Below are positions 39,319-47,319 of a stretch of DNA of 64,000 bases, piece by piece (positions within the stretch are counted from its first letter, which is position 1; each line of letters starts with the position of its first letter). The notes beneath the pieces are model-generated. The model saw nothing but the letters and a program-made list of their open reading frames with translations, did no database searches and was not told the origin of the DNA. The DNA is taken from assembly GCF_030719295.1 (NCBI RefSeq), contig NZ_CP120997.1, positions 2,356,001 through 2,420,000 of the forward strand. The letters run 5' to 3'. Source of the DNA: Streptomyces sp. Mut1. GTDB taxonomy: Bacteria > Actinomycetota > Actinomycetes > Streptomycetales > Streptomycetaceae. Both the position numbers and the translations under genes were made by a program.

Positions 39319-41895
39319 GTGCCTGGCACGAATCTGACCCGCGAAGAGGCACAGGAGCGGGCGCGCCTGCTGACCGTGGACGCGTACGAGATCGATCTCG
39401 ACCTCTCCGGGGCGCAGGAGGGCGGGACCTACCGGTCCGTCACCGTCGTGCGCTTCGACTCCGCCGAAGCCGGTGCGGAGAGCTTCATCGATCTGGTCGC
39501 CCCCGCGGTGCACCAGGTCGAACTGAACGGCAGGGCCCTGGACGTCGCGGCCGTGTTCCGCGACTCGCGCATCACCCTGCCGCACCTGCTGGCGGGTGCC
39601 AACGAGCTGAAGGTCGTCGCCGACTGCTCGTACACCAACTCGGGCGAGGGGCTGCACCGCTTCGTCGACCCGGTCGACGAGCAGGCCTACCTCTACACCC
39701 AGTTCGAGGTGCCGGACGCGCGCCGCGTCTTCGCGAGCTTCGAGCAGCCCGATCTGAAGGCGACCTTCCGGTTCACCGTGAAGGCCCCGTCCGGCTGGAC
39801 CGTGATCTCCAACTCGCCGACGCCCGAGCCGAGGGACGACGTCTGGTCGTTCGAGCCGACGCCCCGGATCTCGTCGTACATCACCGCGCTGATCGTCGGC
39901 CCGTACCACTCGGTGCACAGCAGCTACGAGAAGGACGGCCGGACCGTTCCGCTCGGCATCTACTGCCGGCCGTCGCTCGCGGAGTACCTGGACGCGGACG
40001 CCATCTTCGACGTGACCCGGTTGGGCTTCGACTGGTTCGAGGAGAAGTTCGACTACGCGTACCCGTTCGCCAAGTACGACCAGCTCTTCGTCCCGGAGTT
40101 CAACGCGGGCGCGATGGAGAACGCGGGCGCGGTCACCATCCGCGACCAGTACGTCTTCCGCTCCAAGGTGACGGACGCGGCGTACGAGACGCGGGCCGAG
40201 ACGATCCTGCACGAGCTGGCCCACATGTGGTTCGGCGACCTCGTGACGATGGAGTGGTGGAACGACCTCTGGCTGAACGAGTCGTTCGCCACGTACACCT
40301 CGATCGCCTGCCTGGCGTACGCCGAGGGCTCGCAGTGGCCGCACTCCTGGACCACGTTCGCCAACTCCATGAAGACCTGGGCCTACCGGCAGGACCAGTT
40401 GCCCTCGACCCACCCGATCATGGCCGACATCCGCGACCTGGACGACGTCCTGGTCAACTTCGACGGCATCACGTACGCCAAGGGCGCCTCCGTCCTGAAG
40501 CAGCTGGTGGCGTACGTCGGCATGGACGAGTTCTTCCAGGGCGTCCAGGCGTACTTCAAGGCGCACGCCTTCGGCAACACCCGGCTGGCCGACCTGCTGG
40601 GCGCGCTGGAGAAGACCTCCGGCCGCGACCTGAAGACCTGGTCGAAGGCGTGGCTGGAGACGGCCGGGATCAACGTCCTGCGCCCGGAGATCGAGACGGA
40701 CGGGAACGGTCACGTCACCTCGTTCACCGTGCTTCAGGAGGCGCCCGCGCTGCCCGCAGGCGCGAAGGGCGAGCCGACGCTGCGGCCGCACCGCATCGCG
40801 ATCGGTTTCTACGACCTCGACGAGGCCGGGAAGCTGGTGCGTACGGACCGGATCGAGCTGGACGTGGACGGCGAGCGCACCACCGTGCCGTTCCCGGCCG
40901 GCACCGCGCGTCCGGCCGTCGTCCTGCTCAACGACGAGGACCTGTCGTACGCGAAGGTCCGCCTCGACGAGGAGTCGCTGCGGGTCGTCACGGCGCACCT
41001 GGGCGACTTCACCGAGTCGCTGCCGCGCGCCCTGTGCTGGGCTTCGGCCTGGGACATGACCCGGGACGGCGAGCTGGCCACCCGCGACTACCTCGCGCTG
41101 GTCCTGTCCGGGATCGGCAAGGAGTCCGACATCGGGGTCGTGCAGTCGCTGCACCGCCAGGTGAAGATGGCGCTCGACCTGTACGCGGCGCCCGAGTGGC
41201 GCGACGCGGGTCTGACGCAGTGGACCGAGGCGACGCTCGCGCACCTGCGCGCGGCGGAGCCGGGCAGCGACCACCAGCTGGCCTGGGCGCGCGCCTTCGC
41301 GGCCACCGCCCGCACCCCGCAGCAGCTGGACCTGTTGCAGTCGCTGCTCGACGGCACCGAGGAGGTCGGGGGCCTGGCCGTCGACACCGAGCTGCGCTGG
41401 GCGTTCGTGCAGCGGCTGGCGGCCAACGGGCTGCTGGACGAGGACGAGATCGACGCCGAGTACACCCGCGACCGGACGGCGGCGGGTGAGCGCCACGCGG
41501 CGGCCGCCCGTGCGGCGCGGCCCTCCGAGGAGGCGAAGGCCGAGGCGTGGGCGTCGGTCGTGGAGTCCGACAAGCTGCCGAACTCCCTGCAGGAGGCGGT
41601 GATCGCCGGCTTCGTGCAGACGGACCAGCGTGAGCTGCTGGCCCCGTACGCGGAGCGGTTCTTCGCCTCGGTGAAGGACGTCTGGGACTCGCGGAGCCAT
41701 GAGATGGCCCAGCAGGTCGCGATCGGCCTGTACCCGGCGCTCCAGGTCTCGCAGGAGACCCTGGACGCCACGGACGCCTGGCTGGCATCGGCCGAGCCGG
41801 GCGCGGGTCTGCGCCGGCTGGTCTCGGAGTCCCGCTCGGGTGTGGAGCGGGCGCTGCGGGCGCGGGCGGCGGACGCGGCGGCGGCCACCGCGTAG
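39319..41895 (+). CDS. pepN: Aminopeptidase N (M1 family), copy 2
   Basis: The 858-residue M1 aminopeptidase has GAMEN at 264-268, zinc ligands H298-E-x2-H302 and E321 (HELAHMWFGDLVTMEWWNDLWLNESF) and the C-terminal helical domain. The motif context is the standard actinobacterial PepN, so this is probably the housekeeping copy. GTG at 39319 lies 8 bases after AAGGAG. Compared with copy 1 at 31261 it shares long identical stretches (ITYAKGASVLKQLVAYVG) across its whole length. Cytoplasmic; trims peptides. Confidence 0.95.
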   Translation: MPGTNLTREEAQERARLLTVDAYEIDLDLSGAQEGGTYRSVTVVRFDSAEAGAESFIDLVAPAVHQVELNGRALDVAAVFRDSRITLPHLLAGANELKVVADCSYTNSGEGLHRFVDPVDEQAYLYTQFEVPDARRVFASFEQPDLKATFRFTVKAPSGWTVISNSPTPEPRDDVWSFEPTPRISSYITALIVGPYHSVHSSYEKDGRTVPLGIYCRPSLAEYLDADAIFDVTRLGFDWFEEKFDYAYPFAKYDQLFVPEFNAGAMENAGAVTIRDQYVFRSKVTDAAYETRAETILHELAHMWFGDLVTMEWWNDLWLNESFATYTSIACLAYAEGSQWPHSWTTFANSMKTWAYRQDQLPSTHPIMADIRDLDDVLVNFDGITYAKGASVLKQLVAYVGMDEFFQGVQAYFKAHAFGNTRLADLLGALEKTSGRDLKTWSKAWLETAGINVLRPEIETDGNGHVTSFTVLQEAPALPAGAKGEPTLRPHRIAIGFYDLDEAGKLVRTDRIELDVDGERTTVPFPAGTARPAVVLLNDEDLSYAKVRLDEESLRVVTAHLGDFTESLPRALCWASAWDMTRDGELATRDYLALVLSGIGKESDIGVVQSLHRQVKMALDLYAAPEWRDAGLTQWTEATLAHLRAAEPGSDHQLAWARAFAATARTPQQLDLLQSLLDGTEEVGGLAVDTELRWAFVQRLAANGLLDEDEIDAEYTRDRTAAGERHAAAARAARPSEEAKAEAWASVVESDKLPNSLQEAVIAGFVQTDQRELLAPYAERFFASVKDVWDSRSHEMAQQVAIGLYPALQVSQETLDATDAWLASAEPGAGLRRLVSESRSGVERALRARAADAAAATA

Positions 41896-41910
41896 CGGTC
41901 CTGCTGGAGA

Positions 41911-41954
41911 CCGCCCGGCGGGCAGGCGCTGACGCGCAGCCGTCCGCCGGGCGG
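41911..41954 (+). terminator. Terminator after pepN copy 2
   Basis: An 11-bp stem (CCGCCCGGCGG with its complement) with a 22-base loop starts 16 bases after the stop. Confidence 0.6.
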
Positions 41955-42011
41955 GAGCAGGGGGTGCATACGACCGCAGGGCGTCGGGAGCCCGCTCGCT
42001 GTCGTGGGTGA

Positions 42012-42055
42012 GGTCGTTACGGGCCGGTCGTTACGGGGCCGGTCGTTACGGGGCC
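42012..42055. repeat. Threefold tandem repeat across the allantoicase stop
   Basis: Three copies of GGTCGTTACGGGGCC (14, 15 and 15 bases) lie head to tail. The third copy holds the allantoicase stop codon (42046-42048 on the minus strand). The repeat has therefore placed two further in-frame-like TTA/TAA patches downstream and looks like a recent slippage expansion. Confidence 0.8.
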
Positions 42056-43218
42056 GAGGCCTCGAAGCGGGTGGTGAGTGCGGCGGCTCCGGACTCGGTC
42101 AGGGAGCCGTGCAGGCGCATCCGGGCGACCCCGCCGTCGGGGAAGGCGTCCAGCCTGACGTGGGTGACCACGGCCTCGGACGGCAGCGGGAAGCGGTGCG
42201 GGGTGTCGGGCTGGAGCCGGGTGCGCGGGATGATCTCGAACCACTCGCCGCTCTCGCCGTCCCGGCCCTGGAGGGCGATCCAGCCGGCCGCGTTGCCCAA
42301 GAGGTAGGCGGTGTCGATCTCGACCGCGCGGACGGCGCCCTGGGCGGGCAGCCGGAAGCGGACCCAGTCGTTGGTGTCGCGGACCCGGCGGCGGCGGTTC
42401 TCCCAGCCGTCGTCCATCTTGCGGGAGGTGCCGGGCAGGATGATCTGGGTCGGCGAGGAGTAGAAGCGGTCCGAGGCGTCCTCGTAGCTGCCGCCGTTCA
42501 GGACCGAGATCAGGTCGAACGTGCCGAGCGTGGCGAGCCAGGACGGGTCGGGGACCACTTCGCCGTGCACGCGCAGGCGGGCGATGCCGCCGTCGGGGTG
42601 CTGGCAGAGGCGGATGTGGGTGTAGCGGCGGCTGTCGGTGATCTCGAAGCCGTTGGCGGCGTGGCCGCGTACGGGCGTCGGGGGGACGATCTCCTCCCAC
42701 TTCACGTCGTCGGCGAGGAGTGCGTCCGGGCCGGGCGAGCCCTCGGCCGAGGTGGCCTGGACGGAGACGCGCTGCGGGTAGTTGCCGCGGAAGTGGGCGG
42801 TGTCCACGACGATGCCGCGGATGATGCCGGGGGCGCCGAGGCGGATCAGGGCCCAGTCGTGCGCGTCGGGGGCCGGGAAGGGGTGCCCGGCGTCGGCGCC
42901 GCGCCTGCGGCGGGTCTCCCAGCCGTCCATGATCTTGCCCTTGTGGCCGAAGTGCTCGGGGTCGAAGACCGCGCGCTCCCTCAGCAGGAGGTTCTCGCGC
43001 TGGGCGAAGAACTCGTCGTTGGCGGCGATCACGCCCGCGCCGAGGCGGCGGTCGGCGAGGTCGACGAGGCCGGTGAAGGGGAGGTGGGCGGCGGTGCGGT
43101 AGTCGGCGTACGGGTCGCCGCCGCCGTACGGCGCCGCGTCGTTGGCGTGGGGGTCGTCGGGGGTGGTCTCGTGGCGGTTCTCATTCCGTGCGCCCGGGTC
43201 GTTCTGTTCGAAGGTCAT
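42046..43218 (-). CDS. alc: Allantoicase
   Basis: The 390-residue enzyme hydrolyses allantoate to ureidoglycolate and urea in purine catabolism. It has the two tandem allantoicase domains, each with a DGWE-x-RRRR motif (KIMDGWETRRRRG and KMDDGWENRRRRV) and a paired IDTAHFRGN / IDTAYLLGN segment. The start at 43218 (MTFEQND) is preferred; the frame is open 17 codons further. A hydrophilic tail of about 40 residues precedes the first domain. It follows a LysR regulator at 57 bases on the same strand. No allantoinase or urate genes lie nearby. Confidence 0.92.
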   Translation of the reverse strand: MTFEQNDPGARNENRHETTPDDPHANDAAPYGGGDPYADYRTAAHLPFTGLVDLADRRLGAGVIAANDEFFAQRENLLLRERAVFDPEHFGHKGKIMDGWETRRRRGADAGHPFPAPDAHDWALIRLGAPGIIRGIVVDTAHFRGNYPQRVSVQATSAEGSPGPDALLADDVKWEEIVPPTPVRGHAANGFEITDSRRYTHIRLCQHPDGGIARLRVHGEVVPDPSWLATLGTFDLISVLNGGSYEDASDRFYSSPTQIILPGTSRKMDDGWENRRRRVRDTNDWVRFRLPAQGAVRAVEIDTAYLLGNAAGWIALQGRDGESGEWFEIIPRTRLQPDTPHRFPLPSEAVVTHVRLDAFPDGGVARMRLHGSLTESGAAALTTRFEASAP

Positions 43219-43275
43219 GCGTTCACTGTCGTACGCGGGAGCGATCAGGTCCATCGAAAGTTTTCGCACGGATCG

Positions 43276-44196
43276 TTAAGGCAGACTGAACGGTTCCGCG
43301 ACCTCGCGCAGCGCTTCGAGCAGCCGGGCCACCGCGGGCCCCTCCTCCGCACCGCGCCGGACGGCGGCGACCACATGGCGCCGGGGCCGGTCGGCGTCCA
43401 GCACCCGCAGCACCACGCCGTCCCGGCCGTGCCGTTCCGCCGACGCCATGCGCGGGACCAGCGCGATGCCCATGCCGGCGGCGACCATGGCGAGGATGGC
43501 GGTCCAGCCGGAGGCGCTGTGCGCCTGCTCGGGTACGAAGCCCGCGGCCCGGCACGCGGCGGTGGTGATCTCCGACCAGGGCTCCGAGCCGCCGAAGATC
43601 CACGGCTCGGCGGACAGGTCGGCCAGCCGCAGCCCGGCCGCGTCCGCGAGCCGGTGCCCGGCCGGCAGGGCCACGTCGAGCGGGTCGGCAAGCAGCGGCA
43701 GCACGGCGAACCGGGGATCGGCGGCGGTCGGCGCGTGGGCGGCCAGCGACAGGGCCAGGTCGGCATCGGCGGCGGCCAGCAGCTCGTACGCCCGGGCGGC
43801 CTCCGCCTCCCGGACCCGGACGTGCGGGCCGGGGCGGCCGTCGGCGCGCAGCCGCTGGACGGCCGGGACGACGAGGGCGGGTACGGCGGTGGCGAAGGCG
43901 GCGACGCGCACCTCGCCCGCCTCGCCGCGCAGATAGCCGGTCAGTTCGGCGTCGGCGCGCTCCAGTTCGGCGAAGACCGCCTCGGCGTGGCGCAGCACGA
44001 GGTGGGCGGCGTCGGTCAGCCGGACGCGCCGGCCCTGGGCCTCCAGAAGCGGCACGCCGAGCTGTTTCGCCAGGTTGGAGAGCTGCTGGGAGACGGCCGA
44101 CGGGGTCATCAGCAGGGCTTCGGCGGTCGCGGTGACCGTGCCCCGGTCGCGCAGGGTGCGCAGGATGCGGAGCTTCTTGACGTCCCACTCGGTCAT
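43276..44196 (-). CDS. LysR family transcriptional regulator
   Basis: The 306-residue protein has a winged helix-turn-helix at about 5-64 (LRILRTLRDRGTVTATAEALLMTPSAVSQQLSNL) and a substrate-binding-like effector domain. It lies directly before allantoicase on the same strand and ends 57 bases before it, so the two are probably co-transcribed and the regulator may control allantoate use, which is inference. LysR proteins normally regulate a divergent gene, but none is placed that way here. The HTH start is close to the LysR subgroup with MPSAVSQQL rather than typical LysR. Confidence 0.88.
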   Translation of the reverse strand: MTEWDVKKLRILRTLRDRGTVTATAEALLMTPSAVSQQLSNLAKQLGVPLLEAQGRRVRLTDAAHLVLRHAEAVFAELERADAELTGYLRGEAGEVRVAAFATAVPALVVPAVQRLRADGRPGPHVRVREAEAARAYELLAAADADLALSLAAHAPTAADPRFAVLPLLADPLDVALPAGHRLADAAGLRLADLSAEPWIFGGSEPWSEITTAACRAAGFVPEQAHSASGWTAILAMVAAGMGIALVPRMASAERHGRDGVVLRVLDADRPRRHVVAAVRRGAEEGPAVARLLEALREVAEPFSLP

Positions 44197-44240
44197 GGCC
44201 GCAACCTACCGCCGGGGGGAGGTCCGGACATGCGTGTGCG

Positions 44241-44265
44241 CCGCGCGGTAGCGGCTACCGTGCGG
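44241..44265 (-). terminator. Hairpin after the small membrane protein gene
   Basis: An 11-bp stem with one wobble pair (CCGCGCGGTAG / CTACCGTGCGG) and a 3-base loop lies 59 bases beyond the stop at 44325 on the minus strand, and just before the LysR gene. Confidence 0.4.
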
Positions 44266-44324
44266 CGCGCCCGCGCTGTGCGGGGCGGGACCGGGGCCCG
44301 GGGGCCCTGGTCACCGGGCAGGTG

Positions 44325-44555
44325 TCAGACCTGCTTCTTGGACTTGTCGAGGACCATGACCAGGCCCGCGATGACCAGGAACAGGACGATGGGCGCCACC
44401 ACGTACAGCCCGACCGTGTCGATCACGCTCAGGCCGGGACCCGGGTCGTCGCCGTCGTCGCGGATGAGCGCGAGCGCGGGGGACGACATGAGCAGCATCA
44501 TCAGCGTCGTTCCGGCGGCGACGGCGCCGGCGCGCATAGCGTTCTTCTTGTCCAC
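44325..44555 (-). CDS. Small membrane protein, 76 residues
   Basis: The product (MDKKNAMRAGAVAAGTTLMMLLMSSPALA...) has a signal-like hydrophobic segment at about 8-29, an acidic stretch IRDDGDDPGPGLS, a second membrane helix (about 47-66, GLYVVAPIVLFLVIAGLVMVL) and the basic end DKSKKQV. The GTG at 44555 is preferred on remembered homologues; ATG at 44537 is an alternative. It is 20 bases after malQ and likely cotranscribed. No function is known. Confidence 0.65.
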   Translation of the reverse strand: MDKKNAMRAGAVAAGTTLMMLLMSSPALALIRDDGDDPGPGLSVIDTVGLYVVAPIVLFLVIAGLVMVLDKSKKQV

Positions 44556-44575
44556 GGTGCAAACGTAGCGAACGC

Positions 44576-46741
44576 CTAGGAGGGCCGCGCGCCCGGGGGT
44601 GCCGTACGGGTCCCGGAAGGCACCGCACCGGCACCCGGAGGCTCCTGACAGGGGCGCAGGACGTCCATCAGGCGGTGCAGCCGGGGCGAGGCGGCCAGCT
44701 CCTCCAGCATGACCGGGCGGCCCTCCGCGTCGGCGATGGGCAGCCGCCAGTTGGGGTACTGGTCCCAGGTGCCCGGGACGTTCTGCGGGCGGCGGTCGCC
44801 GACCGTGTCGGGGAGCCAGACCCCGGCCATCCGGGCGGGGGTGCTCAGCAGGAAGCGGTGGACGGCCCGGACGGCCGCCTCCTCGTCGTCCTCGCCCTCC
44901 GGGAGCATCCCGAGCCGGGCGAGCAGGGCCAGCCACTCGGCCGTGTCGGCGCCGTCCTCCCGGCGCTCCTCGTCCAGCGGGCGGGTGAGCAGGCCGAGGC
45001 TGTGGCGCAGCGTCACATGGTCGCCGGTCAGCCGGGCGGCGGTGGAGGGCAGGTCGTGGGTGGTGGCGGTGGCCAGGCAGTCCTCGCGCCACTGCTCGGG
45101 CGCGAGCGGGCGGCCGGTGCCCGACCAGTCCCGTTCGAACCAGAGCACCGAGGTGCCGAGGACGCCGCGCCGGGCCAGCGCCTCGCGGACGCCCGGTTCG
45201 ACGGTGCCCAGGTCCTCCCCCATGACGACGGTGCCGGCCCGGTGCGCCTCCAGGACCAGGACGGCGAGCATCGCCTCCGCGTCGTGGGTGACATAGGTGC
45301 CCTCGGTGGGCGGGCGGCCCTCGGGCACCCACCAGAGCCGGAACAGGCCCATCACGTGGTCGATGCGCAGGGCGCCCGCGTGGGCGAGGAGTCCGCGCAG
45401 CAGTCCGCGGTACGGGGCGTAGCCGGAGGCGGCGAGGGTGTCGGGGCGCCAGGGCGGCAGCCCCCAGTCCTGGCCGCGCGCGTTGAAGGCGTCCGGGGGC
45501 GCGCCGACGGACATGCCGTGGGCGAAGGCGTCCTGCTGGGCCCAGGTGTCGGCGCCGCCGGGGTGCACGCCGACGGCGAGGTCGTGGACGATGCCGACGG
45601 CCATCCCGGCGTCCCGGGCGGCGCGCTGGGCGTCGGCGAGCTGGGAGTCGGTCAGCCAGGCGAGCCGGCAGTGGAAGTCGACCCGGTCGAGCAGTTCGGA
45701 GCGGGCGCGGGCGGTGGCGTCGGAGCGGGGGTCGCGCAGCTCGGCCGGCCAGTGGTGCCAGTCGGAGCCGTGCACCTCGGCGAGCGCGCACCACAGGGCG
45801 TGGTCCTCCAGGGCCCGGCCCTGCGCGGCGAGGAAGTCGCAGTAGGCGGCGCGGCGGCCGGGGGTGAGCGGGACGGCGACGAGCAGTTCCAGGGCCCGGC
45901 GCTTGAGCGCCCAGACGGCGTCCCGGTCGATGAGGGCGCCCTTGCTCAGCACGGCGTCGCTCAGCTCGGCGGCCTCGCGGCGCAGTTCGTCGAGGGCGGC
46001 CGGGTCGGTGGCGTGCCCGTACTCCGGGACGGACTCGACGCGCAGGTGCACCGGGTCGGGGAAGCGCCGGGAGGACGGGCGGTAGGGGGAGGGGTCGGTG
46101 GGGTCGCCGATGACCGCCGCGTGCAGCGGGTTGATCTGGACGAATCCGGCGCCGAGGCCGCGGCCGGCCCAGGAGGCGAGGTCGGCGAGGTCACCGAGGT
46201 CGCCCATGCCCCAGGAGCGGGCGGAGAGCAGCGAGTAGAGCTGGACGAGGAAGCCGTGCGTGCGGCCGGGCGGCTGCGGGACGCGGGCCGGGGCGACGAC
46301 GAGCGTGCAGGAGCGGTCCGCGCGGCCGGGGGCGCGGGCGGTCAGCCGGTGCACCCCGAGCGGCGGCTCGGCCCACCAGCGGGGCGTGGCGGCCGGGTCG
46401 GCCGGATGCCCTCCCCCGCCAGGGACCCGCATCCGGTCCGGCCCGGTTCCGTCGGCCTGCTCGGGACGGACGGTCAGCTCCGTGCCGGGCGGCAGGCCGG
46501 TCAGGGCGGCGGGCAGGGGCTCCCCGGACCACACGACGACGGTGGCGGGCAGCAGCCGGGAGCGGGCCGCCGACTCGGCGGCGGCGAGCGCGTCCCGTAC
46601 CGCTTCGGGTGTGGTGGCGTCGACGCCGAGCGCTCGGAGCACGGCGACGACCGTGCCTTCGGGGACGGGCGCGGTGACTCCGGCGGACGGGGAGAAGGAG
46701 GTGGCGACGCCGTGCAGTGCGGCGAGCCGGGACAAGCCCAT
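44576..46741 (-). CDS. malQ: 4-alpha-glucanotransferase (amylomaltase)
   Basis: The 721-residue GH77 enzyme transfers alpha-1,4-glucan segments in maltodextrin and glycogen metabolism. Catalytic residues are the nucleophile D461 (RIDHVMG), acid/base E509 (MGEDLGT) and D563 (TTHDLPST), in the expected order. About 160 residues come before the barrel, as in the E. coli-type long MalQ. The ATG directly abuts the TGA of the repeat microprotein upstream (TGAATG), so translation is probably coupled. The small membrane gene follows 20 bases later. Confidence 0.94.
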   Translation of the reverse strand: MGLSRLAALHGVATSFSPSAGVTAPVPEGTVVAVLRALGVDATTPEAVRDALAAAESAARSRLLPATVVVWSGEPLPAALTGLPPGTELTVRPEQADGTGPDRMRVPGGGGHPADPAATPRWWAEPPLGVHRLTARAPGRADRSCTLVVAPARVPQPPGRTHGFLVQLYSLLSARSWGMGDLGDLADLASWAGRGLGAGFVQINPLHAAVIGDPTDPSPYRPSSRRFPDPVHLRVESVPEYGHATDPAALDELRREAAELSDAVLSKGALIDRDAVWALKRRALELLVAVPLTPGRRAAYCDFLAAQGRALEDHALWCALAEVHGSDWHHWPAELRDPRSDATARARSELLDRVDFHCRLAWLTDSQLADAQRAARDAGMAVGIVHDLAVGVHPGGADTWAQQDAFAHGMSVGAPPDAFNARGQDWGLPPWRPDTLAASGYAPYRGLLRGLLAHAGALRIDHVMGLFRLWWVPEGRPPTEGTYVTHDAEAMLAVLVLEAHRAGTVVMGEDLGTVEPGVREALARRGVLGTSVLWFERDWSGTGRPLAPEQWREDCLATATTHDLPSTAARLTGDHVTLRHSLGLLTRPLDEERREDGADTAEWLALLARLGMLPEGEDDEEAAVRAVHRFLLSTPARMAGVWLPDTVGDRRPQNVPGTWDQYPNWRLPIADAEGRPVMLEELAASPRLHRLMDVLRPCQEPPGAGAVPSGTRTAPPGARPS

Positions 46742-47008
46742 TCAGACTCCTGGGGACTCCGTGCCCCACGCGCTGCCGGACATGGCCGGTTCGCTGGTCA
46801 GCGGGGCGAGGACGGCGAGCGGGGGCTCGCTGGTCAGGGGGACGGCCTCGGCGAGCGGCGGCTCGCTGGTCAGGGGTATGGCGTCGGCGAGCGGCGCTTC
46901 GCTGGTGAGCGGGCCGGGCGCGGTGGCGGGGCAGGCGCTGATCAGCGGGTCGGGGCCGGATACCTGTTTGGGCAGGTCGGAGAGCAGGAGCTGCGCGGTG
47001 GCGGGCAT
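46742..47008 (-). CDS. Repeat microprotein with PLTSEPPLAEAV units, coupled to malQ
   Basis: An 88-residue frame begins with ATG six bases after a strong AGGAGG and ends directly before the malQ start, so it is very probably translated. Residues 1-20 (MPATAQLLLSDLPKQVSGPD) are a non-repeated leader-like part. Residues 21-80 are five tandem 12-residue units beginning P-L-(T/I)-S: the middle ones read PLTSEAPLADAI, PLTSEPPLAEAV and PLTSEPPLAVLA, and the first and last are degenerate. There is one Cys (26), no membrane segment and no basic patch. It matches no family known to me. It could be a structural or regulatory leader for malQ or a multi-core peptide precursor; no modifying enzyme is adjacent. 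Confidence 0.65.
   Translation of the reverse strand: MPATAQLLLSDLPKQVSGPDPLISACPATAPGPLTSEAPLADAIPLTSEPPLAEAVPLTSEPPLAVLAPLTSEPAMSGSAWGTESPGV
46769..46948 (-). repeat. Five 36-base coding repeats
   Basis: Tandem 36-base units, three of them nearly identical, encode the 12-residue repeats of the microprotein. Conservation at DNA level (GGCTCGCTGGTCAGGGG on the plus strand recurs) points to recent duplication. Confidence 0.75.
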
Positions 47009-47319
47009 GGTGGCCTCCTGGCCGTGGAGAACAGGACGGAGCAGACCTACCCAGCGGACGCCGCCGCAGACCAGGCGTTACGACAACGAGTTCAACGTGT
47101 TCCGGGTCACAATCCGTTCCCGGAAGGCCGATTGTCCGCAAGACATTCGCTTTTTTCGGCCATTCGGCGCTGTCTTTCGCGTGCTGCCCCGTCCCGCGCA
47201 TCCCGTTCATCACACCGCTCACATCGGGCATTTCCGTACCGATCACCCCTTGCGTTGACACTCTCGCGCGCGGGGTGGTGGGCTCGGGGGCCGGCGGTGG
47301 GAGCGAGGGGAGAACAGGG
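47009..47319. other. Divergent promoter region malQ operon / GH84
   Basis: The 311 bases between the microprotein and the GH84 gene contain no supported gene. They are less GC-rich around 47080-47180, which suits promoters. A TTGACA lies at 47255-47260 on the plus strand, but no convincing -10 follows. A short T-run (47150-47155) is present. No operator could be named. Confidence 0.4.

Noticed and set aside
44325..45794. 489-codon frame joining the small membrane protein to sequence inside malQ
   Set aside because: The upstream part is an out-of-frame reading of malQ, rich in Arg/Pro/Ala; only the last 76 codons have sensible composition and a start.
43276..46741. A combined allantoin/maltodextrin utilisation cluster
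   Set aside because: LysR-alc and malQ units are separated by a hairpin and have unrelated pathways; shared strand is the only link.
46769..46948. CRISPR array
   Set aside because: The repeats are contiguous 36-base coding units without spacers and with codon-level variation, not spaced direct repeats.
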